In this document: positions 17,377 through 26,199 of the stretch, one piece after another
Numbering within the stretch: position 1 is the stretch's first letter
Layout of the letters: each line of letters begins with the position of its first letter
Origin: JBFGCT01 sp963825565
Lineage (GTDB): Bacteria > Actinomycetota > Acidimicrobiia > Acidimicrobiales > Ilumatobacteraceae
NCBI GenBank assembly: GCA_963825565.1
Contig: CAWGTW010000007.1
Location: 248,001 to 312,000, forward strand
DNA: 64,000 nucleotides
Reading direction: 5' to 3'
The notes under the pieces: model-generated
Told to the model about the DNA's origin: nothing
The model's input: only the letters and a program-made list of their open reading frames with translations
Databases searched by the model: none
Position numbers and translations under genes: made by a program

Positions 17377-17405
17377 TTGACCTGGGGTTTTGTGACGTCT
17401 TTACT
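17377..17405 (+). promoter_or_regulatory. Putative promoter of the structured RNA region
   Basis: TTGACC, a 17-bp spacer and TTTACT; TACTGT two bases later is an alternative -10. No protein-like ORF follows for 680 bp; repeated GNRA hairpins do. Confidence 0.45.
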
Positions 17406-17411
17406 GTGTTT

Positions 17412-18017
17412 CGTTCCGGTGAGCGCACGCCGACCGGGGCGGTGAGGATGGGCTTCGGCCCGGCCCACGCCGCCCACGAGGCGCAGCGGGATCGGAGCGG
17501 GGACATGATCCACCGACCACCTTCTCGGTCGTCGCCGCAGCTTGCTGCGGGGGCGCAGAGGAGTCGGCGACCAGCCGTGGGAGACCGCGATGGTGCACGG
17601 CCAGACCGGGCTGACGGGAAACCGTCGGCGACGGGGGCCGGGCGGGCGAACCGGGAGACCGGAACGCCTCGGCGAGGCAACGGTGCCGGCGGGAAACCGC
17701 CGGGAGCGATGCAGTGGACGGAGCCGAAGGATCTGGGGCCACCCCAACTGGTCCCGGAGAGGGCGGTTCCGATGGCACCAGGACCGATGGCTCGGGCAAC
17801 CGGGTCAGCGTGAATCGGTGACACGGGTCCGAACCGGGAAACCGGACCGGGTCCGAAAAGGTCATCGCCCGCCCCGCCGCAAGGCGAGACGGGCGATGTG
17901 TCTGATCGAGTCGAAGGCTAGCGCCCGACGTTCGATCGATGGTGGATGAGTCCCGTGAGCGCCCCGGGAGGTGCGCCGGCGAGAGCCGGCAGTGCCGAAC
18001 GGGGCGCTCTGCATTTT
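17412..18017 (+). ncRNA. Candidate structured non-coding RNA rich in GNRA-loop hairpins
   Basis: The region 17255-18093 has no ORF with protein-like composition. From about 17412 the plus strand carries a series of hairpins closed by GNRA tetraloops: CGTGG-GAGA-CCGCG (17576), GACGG-GAAA-CCGTC (17613), ACCGG-GAGA-CCGG (17650), CCGGCGG-GAAA-CCGCCGG (17686), CCGG-GAAA-CCGG (17834), CGCC-GCAA-GGCG (17876) and GCCGGC-GAGA-GCCGGC (17975). Stems differ while loops stay GNRA. Longer pairings include GTCGCCG/CGGCGAC (17530-17570) and ATCGCCCG/CGGGCGAT (17863-17896). A promoter-like site precedes it and a hairpin with a T-run ends it. I could not match RNase P, tmRNA, SRP RNA or a riboswitch. Confidence 0.45.
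17957..18017 (+). terminator. Hairpin with T-run ending the structured region
   Basis: GAGCGCCCC (17957-17965) pairs perfectly with GGGGCGCTC (18001-18009) and encloses a GAGA-loop hairpin; TGCATTTT follows. It looks like a Rho-independent terminator for transcription entering from the left. Confidence 0.55.
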
Positions 18018-18081
18018 CCCGGCCGTGTGACCGCCGGCATCCGGGCCGCCGGCGCCCGACCCACCGACGACCACCGTCCAC

Positions 18082-18087
18082 TAGCGT
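18082..18087 (+). promoter_or_regulatory. -10 box of a leaderless gene (F420-type oxidoreductase)
   Basis: TAGCGT is followed by six bases and then the ATG at 18094, so the transcript would start at or next to the start codon. No RBS is visible. Confidence 0.5.
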
Positions 18088-18093
18088 TGCGCG

Positions 18094-19050
18094 ATGGCGC
18101 CGCGCATCGGGATGTGCTTCGACCGCTCGCTGCCACCCTCGTTCGTGGTCGAGGTTGCCGAGCGGCTCGACGACGCAGCGGTCGATCAGCTGTGGCTCAT
18201 CGAAGACTGCTTCTACACCGCTGCGATCGGTCTGGCGGCGACCGCACTCGCCCGTACCGACCGTCTCCAGATCGGGCTCGGCATCCTGCCCGCGGTCGCC
18301 CGGAACCCGGCGGTCACCGCGATGGAGATCGCCACCCTCGCCGAGTTGGCGCCGGGCCGACTGGTGGCCGGTATCGGGCACGGCGTCCAGGAGTGGATGG
18401 GCCAGATGGGCGCCCGCACGGCGTCGCCACTGACGACGCTCGACGAGGTCATCACGATCGTGCGCCTGCTGCTGCGCGGCGAGCTGGTCGACTTCGACGG
18501 TACCGAATACACGATGCGCGGGGTCAGGCTCGATCGCCCGCCGACGATCGTGCCGCCGGTGCTGGCCGGCGTCCGCGGCCCGAGGTCGTTGGCGCTCGCC
18601 GGCCGCGTGGCCGACGGGCTGGTCCTCGCCGAAGGGGCCGGGCCGACCTACGTCCGCCAGGCGATCGAGCGCGCCGGCTCGCCCGAGCCGTTTCGCGTGT
18701 CGGTGTTCAGCGCGCTGGAGATCGAGGACGACGCCGCCGATGCCCACCGGAGCATGGCCCCGTTCATCGCCGGCATCATGGCCTCGCCGAACCCGGCGCT
18801 CGACGCCCACCCACACGTCGAGGAGATTCGCGAGCGCCTGGCCGTGCGCGGCGAGGCGGGCATCACCGACATGCCGCGCGACTGGTGGCTCGAGCTCGGA
18901 GCGATCGGGACGTTCGCTGACGCGATGACCCACATCGAGGCACTGCACGACGCCGGCGCCGACGACGTCAGCCTCTTCCCCGGCCCGACGGTCGGCCTCG
19001 CCCGTGAGGGCCTCGACCATGTCGCCCGCATCGCCGCTGCGCTCCGCTGA
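18094..19050 (+). CDS. LLM-class F420-dependent oxidoreductase
   Basis: A 318-residue luciferase-like (TIM-barrel) flavin/F420 protein. LGIGLGILPAVARNPAVTAMEIATLAEL-type sequence (residues about 60-90), GRLVAGIGHGVQEWMGQMGA and TTLDEVITIVRLLLRGE are hallmarks of the F420-dependent LLM group, as is PPVLAGVRGPRSLALAGRVADGL. Such enzymes reduce or oxidise diverse substrates with coenzyme F420 (methylene-H4MPT reductase-like, FGD-like). No partner gene is adjacent, so the substrate cannot be named. It converges on ilvE; the 178 bp between them holds nothing clear. Confidence 0.88.
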   Translation: MAPRIGMCFDRSLPPSFVVEVAERLDDAAVDQLWLIEDCFYTAAIGLAATALARTDRLQIGLGILPAVARNPAVTAMEIATLAELAPGRLVAGIGHGVQEWMGQMGARTASPLTTLDEVITIVRLLLRGELVDFDGTEYTMRGVRLDRPPTIVPPVLAGVRGPRSLALAGRVADGLVLAEGAGPTYVRQAIERAGSPEPFRVSVFSALEIEDDAADAHRSMAPFIAGIMASPNPALDAHPHVEEIRERLAVRGEAGITDMPRDWWLELGAIGTFADAMTHIEALHDAGADDVSLFPGPTVGLAREGLDHVARIAAALR

Positions 19051-19228
19051 CGGGCGTCGGGCGCTCGCCGCATCCTGCGGCCCGGCTCGCGTCCGGATCG
19101 CCGCTCGGGCGTCCCGCGCCGGTCGGTGATCATCATCGCTCGGTCCCGCATGCGTCATCCCTGCCCGCAGGTCCCCGACCCACCGCACGATTCGCTCGTT
19201 GCGTCGATGGTCCGCGTCCGATCGTGCG

Positions 19229-20146
19229 TCAGCCGACGAGCTCGCACCAGTCCTTGTACTGATCTTCCTCGCCGCGGATCGTGCGGTGATAGACCTCGGC
19301 GATCGCCGTGGTCATCGGACCCGGGCAGGGGATCGACCGATCGTCGACCGAGTTGATCGAGCTGACCTCGGCCGCCGTGCCGCAGACGAACGCCTCCTCG
19401 GCGATGTACAGGTCGCTGCGGGCGATGTTGTCGACCGCCACCTCGAAGCCGAGATCGCGGGCGATCGTGGTCACCGTGCTCTGCGTGATGCCCTCGAGCG
19501 CGCCCGCCGACAGCGGCGGCGTGAGCAGGATCCCCTTGCGCGCCACGAAGATGTTCTCGCCGGTGCACTCGGCGATCAGGCCGTCCGGCGCGAGCATGAT
19601 CGCCTCGTCGTAGCCGGCCTTCAACGCCTCGACCTTGGCCAGCGACGAGTTGACGTAGTTGCCGACCGTCTTGGCCGCGGGCGGCATCGTGTTGTGGTCG
19701 TGGCGGGTCCACGACGAGATCTTCATCCGCACGCCCTTGGTCACCGCATCGTCACCGAGGTAAGCCCCCCACGGCCAGCAGGCGATGGCGACGTCGACCG
19801 TGCACGGCAGCGTGTTGAGGCCCATCTCCCCGTAGCCGAGGTAGGCGATCGGCCGGACGTAGCACGAGGCGAGGCCGGTCGACGCCACGGTCTGCTTGGT
19901 CGCAGTGATCAACTCGTCGATCGTGTACGGCAGCTCGAAACCGAGGATCTTGGCCGAGTCGTGCAGCCGCTGGATGTGCTCGGTCAGCCGGAAGACCGCA
20001 GGGCCCTGGGACGTCTCGTACGCCCGGATCCCCTCGAACACGCCGGTGCCGTAGTGCAGTGTGTGGGTGAGCACGTGCACCTGGGCCTTGTCCCAGTCGA
20101 CGAGTTCGCCGTTCATCCAGATCTTCTCGGTCGGTGTGATGGGCAT
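19229..20146 (-). CDS. ilvE: Branched-chain amino acid aminotransferase
   Basis: A 305-residue fold-type IV PLP aminotransferase that makes Leu, Ile and Val from their keto acids. HTLHYGTGVFEGIRAYE is the N-terminal signature. The PLP lysine is in PPAAKTVGNYVNSSLAKVEA, and GLIAECTGENIFVARKG with SAGALEGITQSTV are family hallmarks. The start at 20146 (MPITPTEKIWMNGE) matches the family; upstream residues do not. It lies 4 bp after leuB, so the two form an operon. Together with cimA, leuA and leuCD in this window the Leu/Ile pathway is largely present. Confidence 0.94.
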   Translation of the reverse strand: MPITPTEKIWMNGELVDWDKAQVHVLTHTLHYGTGVFEGIRAYETSQGPAVFRLTEHIQRLHDSAKILGFELPYTIDELITATKQTVASTGLASCYVRPIAYLGYGEMGLNTLPCTVDVAIACWPWGAYLGDDAVTKGVRMKISSWTRHDHNTMPPAAKTVGNYVNSSLAKVEALKAGYDEAIMLAPDGLIAECTGENIFVARKGILLTPPLSAGALEGITQSTVTTIARDLGFEVAVDNIARSDLYIAEEAFVCGTAAEVSSINSVDDRSIPCPGPMTTAIAEVYHRTIRGEEDQYKDWCELVG

Positions 20147-20150
20147 GGCG

Positions 20151-21144
20151 TCAGTTTCCCACGCGGGCGGCGATCGAGTCACCTACGTCGGTGGTGCTGC
20201 CGGTGACAGGTTCGGCGCACGCAGCCCTGATCCGGTCGGCGGCGGCACCCTCGCCGAGGAAGTCGAGCATCAGCGCTGCGCTCAGGATCGCGGCGACCGG
20301 GTTCGCCGTGCCGGTCCCGACGATGTCGGGCGCCGAGCCGTGGACCGGCTCGAACATCGACGGCCCGGTCCGTGCCGGGTTGAGGTTGGCCGACGACGCA
20401 AGCCCGATGCCGCCCGACACCGCCCCGCCGAGGTCGGTGAGGATGTCGCCGAACAGGTTGTCGGTGACGATCACGTCGTACCGCTGCGGGTCCTGGACGA
20501 AGTAGATGCACGCCGCATCGACATGGTGGTAGGCGGTCTCGACGTGCGGGTAGTCGGCGGCGACCTCGTCGAAGGTTCGCTGCCCACAGGCCGCCGGCGA
20601 AGGTCAGCACGTTCGTCTTGTGCACGAGCGTGAGATGGTGGCGCGGACGGGTGGAGGCGAGCTCGAACGCGAACCGGATGCACCGCTCGACCCCGTGCCG
20701 GGTGTTGACCGAGCCCTGCGTCGCCACCTCGTGGGGCGTCCCCCGGCGCAGCACCCCGCCCTCGCCGGCATAGGGACCCTCGGTGTTCTCCCGGATCACG
20801 ACGAAGTCATGGGCGACGTCCGAACCCGGCGCGGTGCCGATGAACGGTCGCTGGTTGACGTACAGGTCGAGCTCGAAGCGCATCTTCAGCAGCAGGCCGC
20901 GCTCGATCACGCCCGGCGGAACCTCGGGCGTCCCGACCGCGCCGAGCAGGATGCCGTCGAACGTCGCCAGCTCGGCGAGCGTGTCGTCGGACAGGATCTC
21001 CCCGTCGCGCAGGTAGCGCGCGCCGCCGAGGTCGAACTCGACCGTGTCCAGCTCCACCCCGGCCGCACGAACGACCTTCACCGCCTCGGCGATCACCTCC
21101 GGGCCGATGCCGTCGCCGCCGATCACCGCAATCCTGTGCGCCAT
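20151..21144 (-). CDS. leuB: 3-isopropylmalate dehydrogenase (apparent frameshift near 20584)
   Basis: About 330 residues after correction. It oxidises and decarboxylates 3-isopropylmalate with NAD in leucine synthesis. The N-terminal half MAHRIAVIGGDGIGPEV to VHKTNVLTFAGGLW is in one frame; the rest, with DNLFGDILTDLGGAVSGGIG, the substrate-binding Asp residues and SANLNPARTGPSMFEPVHGS, is in another. The expected GGLWQRTFDEVAADYP is recovered by removing one base from the run at 20583-20585, so an assembly indel is likely. If real, the gene would be inactive. The start ATG is well supported. ilvE follows after 4 bp. Confidence 0.92.
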
Positions 21145-21241
21145 AGTCGGCGCAGGCTAGTGGGAGGCCGGCGGTGCAACCGGGCCGGACCGCGCCGTCG
21201 AGCGCCAGTCGGTATCGCCGCATCGGTATCCTCACGGGCGT

Positions 21242-21691
21242 ATGGCCTCGACGAAGTTGTCCCAGACCGCCTACGACCGTCTCAAGGCCGAGTTCGACGA
21301 CCTGACCACCCGAGGTCGGATCGACGTCGCCAACAAGATCGAGGCGGCGCGCGAGGAGGGCGATCTCAAGGAGAACGCCGGCTACCACGCGGCCAAGGAC
21401 GAGCAGGGCCACATGGAAGGCCGGATCCGCCAGCTCGAGCACCTGCTCGAGAACGCCGAGATCGTCGACGACATCGCGATCTACACGGTCCTCTACGAGG
21501 GCGACTCCGAAGACCTGGCGGAGCGCTACCTGATCGGCAACATGGAAGAGGACGTCGAGGGCGCCGACGTGATCAGCGCGACCTCACCGCTGGGCCGGGC
21601 GCTCGACGGCGCCGTGGCGGGGACGACGGTCACCTACGAGGCTCCCAACGGGTCGCTGACCGTCAACGTCTTGAAGGTGGACCGAGCCTGA
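21242..21691 (+). CDS. greA: Transcript cleavage factor GreA
   Basis: A 149-residue protein that enters the RNA polymerase secondary channel and stimulates cleavage of backtracked RNA. The N-terminal coiled coil has the diagnostic acidic tip region AAREEGDLKENAGYHAAKDEQ. The C-terminal FKBP-like half includes YLIGNMEEDVEGADVISATS and ALDGAVAGTTVTYEAPNG. The length is slightly below the 158 residues of E. coli. A TATCCT box lies 9 bp before the ATG, suggesting a near-leaderless transcript. The next gene starts at its stop codon. Confidence 0.94.
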   Translation: MASTKLSQTAYDRLKAEFDDLTTRGRIDVANKIEAAREEGDLKENAGYHAAKDEQGHMEGRIRQLEHLLENAEIVDDIAIYTVLYEGDSEDLAERYLIGNMEEDVEGADVISATSPLGRALDGAVAGTTVTYEAPNGSLTVNVLKVDRA

Positions 21692-22552
21692 CCGCTCCCA
21701 CCGTCCCGCCGGTCCCCGAGCTCCCGCCGGCCCGCTTCGTCGAGTTGGCCAACCGGGGCACGGTCGTCGTGCGTGACCTCGCCGGCCCCGCCGGCGCGTC
21801 GCCGGACGCACCGGCCCTCTGCCTGCTCCACGGCTGGACGGCGACGGCCGACCTCAACTTCTTCCGTTGTTACTACCCGCTCGCCGCCCACCACCGCGTG
21901 TTCGCTTTCGACCATCGGGGCCACGGCAGCGGCCTGCGCAGCCGCAAGCCGTTCCGGCTCGAGGACTGTGCCGACGACGCAGCAGACGTCGCCACCGCGC
22001 TCGGTATCGAGCGGTTCATCCCGGTCGGCTACTCGATGGGCGGGCCGGTCGCCCAGCTGGTCTGGCGCCGCCACCCCGAGCGGGTCGCCGGGTTGGTGCT
22101 GTGCGCGACGGCCCCGTACTTCGCCGGGCGGCGGCCAGAACGTCGTGCGTTCCTCGGGTTGACCGGGCTGGCCACGCTCGCCCGGTTCACCCCGGAGCAG
22201 GCGCGGACCTGGCTGACCGATCAGTTCTACCTCAACCGCAAGAGCGAGTGGGAGCCCTGGGCGATGGAGGCCGCATCGACCCACGACTGGCGGATGATCC
22301 TCGAAGCGGGTGCGGCGCTCGGCGAGTTCTCCTCGAGCGAGTGGCTCGGCGAGGTCGACGTGCCGACCTCGATCGTGATGACGATGCGCGACCAGGTCGT
22401 CCCGCCGCGACGCCAGACCAGGCTGTTCGAGATGATCCCCGACGCGCGAGGTCTTCCGGGTCGACGCCGAGCACGATGCGGCGGTGGCAGCAGCCCGCCG
22501 GTTCGTGCCCGCACTGCTCAGAGCCGTCGCGTCGATTCGAGCACGACGGTGA
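21688..22552 (+). CDS. Alpha/beta hydrolase (apparent frameshift near 22447)
   Basis: About 287 residues after correction. The core is CLLHGWTATADLNFF (oxyanion HG), FDHRGHGSG, the nucleophile elbow VGYSMGGPVAQ (Ser) and MTMRDQVVPPRRQTRLFEMI. The catalytic His is expected in VDAEHDAAVAAARRF, which is read only after skipping one base near 22447; without this the frame runs on into the kinase gene and creates a false fusion. The start is uncertain: CTG at 21688 overlapping the greA stop has AAGGTGG seven bases upstream, while a TTG lies further in. The substrate is unknown. Confidence 0.8.
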
Positions 22553-24009
22553 GGTGGGGGTGGCCGTTGGCCGGCACGGGGTTGATCGCCGCCGGCGCAG
22601 CAATCGCGGTTCGGCGCCTGGCCGCCGGCGACGGTCACCACGCCGTCGGCCGCTCCAGGGCGGGTCGTAACGCCCGCCTGGCGAGGATGGGGGCGCGCGT
22701 CGGCGCGACCTACGCCTCGACCGCCGCCCGCAAGACGTTCGCTTCGGCCGAACGCCGGGTCGAGCTCGACCGCGATCGCGAGCTGCGCACCGCGGCCCAG
22801 GTCGCCGAGGAGCTCGGTCACATGAAGGGCGCGCTGATGAAGCTCGGCCAGATGGCGAGCTACTTGGACGACGGGCTGCCCGAGCCGTTGCGGATCGCCC
22901 TGTCGCAGCTGCAGTCGAACGCGCCTCCGATGTCGACCGACCTGGCGATCAGGACCGTCGAGACCGAGCTGGGTCGGGCGCTGCACGACGTGTTCCTCGA
23001 GTTCGATCCCGAGCCGATCGCCGCCGCCTCGATCGGCCAGGTGCACCGGGCGCTCATCGCCGATCCGGTCACCGGGTTGGAGCGGGCCGTCGCGGTCAAG
23101 GTGCAGTACCCGGGCGTCGACGAGGCGATCGTCTCCGACCTACGCAACGCGGATCTGCTCGGTGTGCTGCTGCAGCAGGGGTTCGGCGGGCTCGATCCGG
23201 CCGAGATGGTCGACGAGATCAAGATCCGGCTCGCCGAAGAGGTCGACTACGAGCGCGAGGCGGCGAACCAGCAGTTGTTCGTCGACCACTACCGCGATCA
23301 CCCGTTCATCAAGATCCCTGAGGTCGTCCACTCGTTGTCGACCCGCCGGGTGTTGACCACCGAGCTCGCCGACGGGTTCACCTGGTCCGAGCTGCTGACC
23401 GCGAGCCAGGCCGATCGCGATCGAGCGGGGGAAGTGATCTTCCGATTCGTCTTCCGCGGGTTGTACCGCCTCGGTGCGTTCAACGGCGACCCGCACCCGG
23501 GCAACTACCTGTTCCACGACGACGGCAGCGTGACGTTCCTCGACTTCGGTCTCGTCAAGCACTTCTCCGACGCCGAGCTGCAGACCTTCGGGGCGATGGT
23601 CAAGGCGGCGGCGATCGACCACGACGATGCGACCTTTCGGCGGATCCTCGAGGATGCCGGGATGCTGAAGATCGACGCGCCGGTCGACACCGCGGCGGTC
23701 GGCGAGTACTTCTCGCACTTCTACGACACGGTGCGCCGGGATGAGGAGATGACCTGGACGCGCGAGTACGCGAACTCGATCGTCCGGCACACGTTCGACC
23801 GCACGAGCCCGATCAGCCAGTACGCGACCGTCCCGCGGTCGTTCGTGTTCATCCAGCGGATCAACCTCGGCCTCTACGCCCTGCTCGGTGAGCTCGGCGC
23901 CACCGGCAACTACCGGCGGATCGCGTCGGAGCTGTGGCCGTTCGTGAACGGCGAACCGAGTACGGCGCTCGGTCGGGCCGAAGCCGACTGGATCGCCGCC
24001 CGACGCTGA
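22549..24009 (+). CDS. ABC1/UbiB (ADCK) family atypical kinase
   Basis: A 486-residue member of the ABC1/ADCK/UbiB family. The family-specific KxGQ motif is in GHMKGALMKLGQMASYLDD. AAASIGQVHRA is the Ala-rich loop that replaces the P-loop glycines, and VAVKVQYPGVDEAI carries the ATP Lys. FNGDPHPGNYLFH is the catalytic loop and VTFLDFGLVKHF the metal-binding DFG. UbiB relatives support quinone or lipid metabolism and are ATPases more than protein kinases. A short hydrophobic N-terminus (PLAGTGLIAAGAAIAV) may touch the membrane. The GTG start overlaps the hydrolase stop (GTGA). Confidence 0.9.
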   Translation: MRWGWPLAGTGLIAAGAAIAVRRLAAGDGHHAVGRSRAGRNARLARMGARVGATYASTAARKTFASAERRVELDRDRELRTAAQVAEELGHMKGALMKLGQMASYLDDGLPEPLRIALSQLQSNAPPMSTDLAIRTVETELGRALHDVFLEFDPEPIAAASIGQVHRALIADPVTGLERAVAVKVQYPGVDEAIVSDLRNADLLGVLLQQGFGGLDPAEMVDEIKIRLAEEVDYEREAANQQLFVDHYRDHPFIKIPEVVHSLSTRRVLTTELADGFTWSELLTASQADRDRAGEVIFRFVFRGLYRLGAFNGDPHPGNYLFHDDGSVTFLDFGLVKHFSDAELQTFGAMVKAAAIDHDDATFRRILEDAGMLKIDAPVDTAAVGEYFSHFYDTVRRDEEMTWTREYANSIVRHTFDRTSPISQYATVPRSFVFIQRINLGLYALLGELGATGNYRRIASELWPFVNGEPSTALGRAEADWIAARR

Positions 24010-24017
24010 CCGCGGCA

Positions 24018-24171
24018 CGCCGACCCGGCGACGACCAGGGCCGTGGTGACCGAGGAGCGCCGACCAGGCGCGGCAACGACCCGGGCCACGGTGATCCCGG
24101 AACGCCGACCTGGCGCAGTACGACCCGACCCGCGGTGAACCCCGGCGCGCCGACCCGGCGCCAACGCCCGG
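24018..24171 (+). repeat. Degenerate tandem repeat, about 45 bp, 3.5 copies
   Basis: Units start CGCCGACC at 24018, 24058, 24103 and 24148 (spacings 40, 45 and 45 bp). Each runs through a CGACC(C)GGGCC-like part to GGTGA. They fill the gap between the ABC1 kinase and FKBP genes. The first unit is shorter, and no convincing ORF uses them. Confidence 0.6.
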
Positions 24172-24200
24172 CCTGCCGTTTGCGGGTGAGCGCCGAGCGG

Positions 24201-24206
24201 TAGCGT
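24201..24206 (+). promoter_or_regulatory. -10 box of a leaderless gene (FKBP lipoprotein)
   Basis: TAGCGT is followed by seven bases and the GTG start at 24214; no RBS is visible. It is the same hexamer as that before 18094. Confidence 0.5.
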
Positions 24207-24213
24207 CTCGCCG

Positions 24214-25140
24214 GTGCGCCGAACGATCGCTGCCCTCCTGACCGCCACCGTGATGATCTCCGCGTGCGGGAGCGACGGTGAGCAGCCGGCCGCGGCCGGG
24301 GAACCGCCGGCGACCGGTGACGTACCCGACACGAACGACGCCACGATCACCGAACCGACCTTCGACGATGTCGGCCCGCCACCGACGAGCCCCGACAAGC
24401 CGGCGGTCGTCATCCCCGACCAGATCCCGACCGAGCTCGAGACGACGGTGCTGGTCGAAGGATCGGGGCCGGCGGCCGAGGTCGGTGACACCGTGATCGT
24501 CGACTACATCGGGGTTCGCTCGCGTGACGGCGTCGAGTTCGACAACAGCTACGACCGCTTCGAGCCGTTCTCGGTCCAGCTCGGTGCAGGTGGCGTCATT
24601 CCGGGCTGGGAACAGGGCCTGCTCGGTACGACCGCCGGCGAGCGCATCCAACTCGACATCCCCGGCGAGCTTGCGTACGGGGGCCAGGCGCCCGACGAGG
24701 TGATCGGTGCGAACGAGGCCCTCACCTTCGTCATCGACGTACGGTCGGTCATCTCGAAGTCCGACCCCGCGAACAAGCCGACCGAGCCGGGCGTGCCAGC
24801 GTCGGAGGGGACGGCCGACGTGATCACCGTCGACCTGATCGAGGGCGACGGTCCCGAGTTGAAAGCCGAGCAGACCGCGGTGATCGACTACGTCCTCTAC
24901 CGGGGAGACAACCTGGTCGAGCTCGAGTCGAACTGGGGCATCGAGGCGCTCCAGATCCCGATGGTCGAAGGCGACTTCCTCGCCGGCCTGGTCCAGGGCA
25001 TGGCCGGCATGCGCGTCGGTGGCCGCCGAGCGATCACGATCCCGCCCGAGCTGGCGTTCGGCGCCGAGGGCAACCCCCAGGGCGGCCTCCCCGCCGACAC
25101 CGACATCATCGTCCTGGTCGAACTCCTCGGCGCCTACTGA
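24214..25140 (+). CDS. Lipoprotein with two FKBP-type peptidyl-prolyl isomerase domains
   Basis: A 308-residue secreted lipoprotein. The signal MRRTIAALLTATVMISAC has a lipobox Cys at about residue 18, followed by a Pro/Thr-rich linker. FKBP domain 1 (about 80-185) has VDYIGVRSRDGVEFDNSY, GVIPGWEQGLLG and LDIPGELAYGGQ. Domain 2 (about 205-308) has VDLIEGDGPELK, FLAGLVQGMAGMRVGGRR and ITIPPELAFGAEG. The Tyr/Asp/Phe/Trp active-site set is better kept in domain 1. It likely catalyses proline isomerisation in exported proteins on the outer face of the membrane. Confidence 0.9.
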   Translation: MRRTIAALLTATVMISACGSDGEQPAAAGEPPATGDVPDTNDATITEPTFDDVGPPPTSPDKPAVVIPDQIPTELETTVLVEGSGPAAEVGDTVIVDYIGVRSRDGVEFDNSYDRFEPFSVQLGAGGVIPGWEQGLLGTTAGERIQLDIPGELAYGGQAPDEVIGANEALTFVIDVRSVISKSDPANKPTEPGVPASEGTADVITVDLIEGDGPELKAEQTAVIDYVLYRGDNLVELESNWGIEALQIPMVEGDFLAGLVQGMAGMRVGGRRAITIPPELAFGAEGNPQGGLPADTDIIVLVELLGAY

Positions 25141-25172
25141 CCGTGAGCGCCTGGTGTGTCCGACACCGCGCG

Positions 25173-26090
25173 TTAGCGCTCGATGACCGATTCGAGGTCG
25201 AGGCCTAGGTCGAGGACGGGAGCGGAGTGGGTCAGTTCGCCGACCGCGATCAGATCGACGCCGGTCTCGCCGACCGAGCGCGCATCCGCCAGCGTGAGCC
25301 CCCCGCTCGCTTCGAGCCGAACCGATCGATCGAGACGGTCGCGCAGCTCGACCGCCCGGCGCATCTGCTCGAGGTCGAAGTTGTCGATCAGCACCTCGTC
25401 GGCCCCGGCCACGATCGCCGTCTCGAGCCCGGACAGCGAATCGACCTCGATCTCGACCGGGATCGTCGCTTCGAGCTCGCGCACCCGCCGGTACGCCTCG
25501 AGCACCCCGCCCGCCGCGGTGACGTGGTTGTCCTTGACCAGCGCCATGTCGGAGAGCCCCATGCGGTGGTTGGCTCCGCCACCGCACCGGACGGCGTACT
25601 TCTCGAGCGCCCGCAGGCCAGGGGTCGTCTTGCGCGTGTCGCGCACCGTCGCGGTCGTCCCCTCGAGCGCGTCGGCCCACCGGCGAGTCAGCGACGCGAT
25701 CCCGGACAGGTGGCAGAGCAGGTTGAGCGCGGTCCGCTCGGCGGTCAGCAGCAGGCGCGTCGGAGCCGTGACCGACGCGACCCGCATGCCGGGTTCGACG
25801 CGGCTTGCGTCGGGCACGAGGAAGGTGACCTCGCTGGCCTCGTCGCCGCACACCGTCTCGATCACGGCAGCGGCGACCGGCAGACCGGCGACCACCCCGG
25901 CCTGCCGCACGCCGAACGTCGCCACGCTGCGCTGCTCGGCCGGGATCGTCGCGGCCGACGTGACGTCGGTCCCGCCGATCAGGTCCTCGGCGATCGCGTG
26001 GCGAACCAGGGCCGCGACGGCATCGGGATCGAGTCCCGCTGCGAGCAACCCGGCACGGGTCACCTCCGACAGCGGATGGAACACGAACAT
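25173..26090 (-). CDS. nadC: Nicotinate-nucleotide pyrophosphorylase (quinolinate phosphoribosyltransferase)
   Basis: A 305-residue enzyme converting quinolinate and PRPP to nicotinate mononucleotide, CO2 and PPi. AIAEDLIGGTDVTSAATIP is the N-terminal signature. ERTALNLLCHLSGIASLTRRW, the catalytic TRKTTPGLRALEKYAVRCGG, and NHRMGLSDMALVKDNH are diagnostic, with VEIEVDSL and VRLEASGGLTL closing the barrel. The ATG at 26090 lies seven bases from a TACACT box, so this gene probably has its own promoter although nadA and nadB lie upstream on the same strand. Confidence 0.94.
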   Translation of the reverse strand: MFVFHPLSEVTRAGLLAAGLDPDAVAALVRHAIAEDLIGGTDVTSAATIPAEQRSVATFGVRQAGVVAGLPVAAAVIETVCGDEASEVTFLVPDASRVEPGMRVASVTAPTRLLLTAERTALNLLCHLSGIASLTRRWADALEGTTATVRDTRKTTPGLRALEKYAVRCGGGANHRMGLSDMALVKDNHVTAAGGVLEAYRRVRELEATIPVEIEVDSLSGLETAIVAGADEVLIDNFDLEQMRRAVELRDRLDRSVRLEASGGLTLADARSVGETGVDLIAVGELTHSAPVLDLGLDLESVIER

Positions 26091-26097
26091 CGGGTCG

Positions 26098-26103
26098 AGT
26101 GTA
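26098..26103 (-). promoter_or_regulatory. -10 box of leaderless nadC
   Basis: Minus-strand TACACT is followed by seven bases and the nadC ATG. Confidence 0.45.
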
Positions 26104-26137
26104 GGAGTCCTCAGCCGCCGCACTCGCGCCGCCGATC

Positions 26138-26180
26138 CGTGTGACCGAACACGCCCCACCCCACGATCTTCGGTCACACG
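26138..26180. repeat. Palindromic intergenic element, copy 1 (nadB-nadC)
   Basis: The 12-bp arms CGTGTGACCGAA and TTCGGTCACACG flank a 19-bp spacer. A near-identical copy starts 62 bp on. No T-tract is present. Confidence 0.75.
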
Positions 26181-26199
26181 AACCCCGCCGGTGCACGTC

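Noticed and set aside
17943..17960. Hammerhead-ribozyme-like string GGATGAGTCCCGTGAG
   Set aside because: The invariant CUGANGA core is not met (G replaces the essential C/U positions) and no matching GAAA-plus-cleavage-site arrangement follows.
17412..18017. RNase P RNA, tmRNA or SRP RNA as identity of the structured region
   Set aside because: The conserved RNase P elements, the tmRNA tag and tRNA-like end, and the SRP GGAAGCA-type loop are all absent by eye.
20620..24009. Apparent fusion of an alpha/beta hydrolase with an ABC1 kinase
   Set aside because: The hydrolase C-terminus with its expected catalytic His and a stop codon exists one frame over, with the kinase GTG overlapping that stop. 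The fusion is a product of one extra base near 22447.
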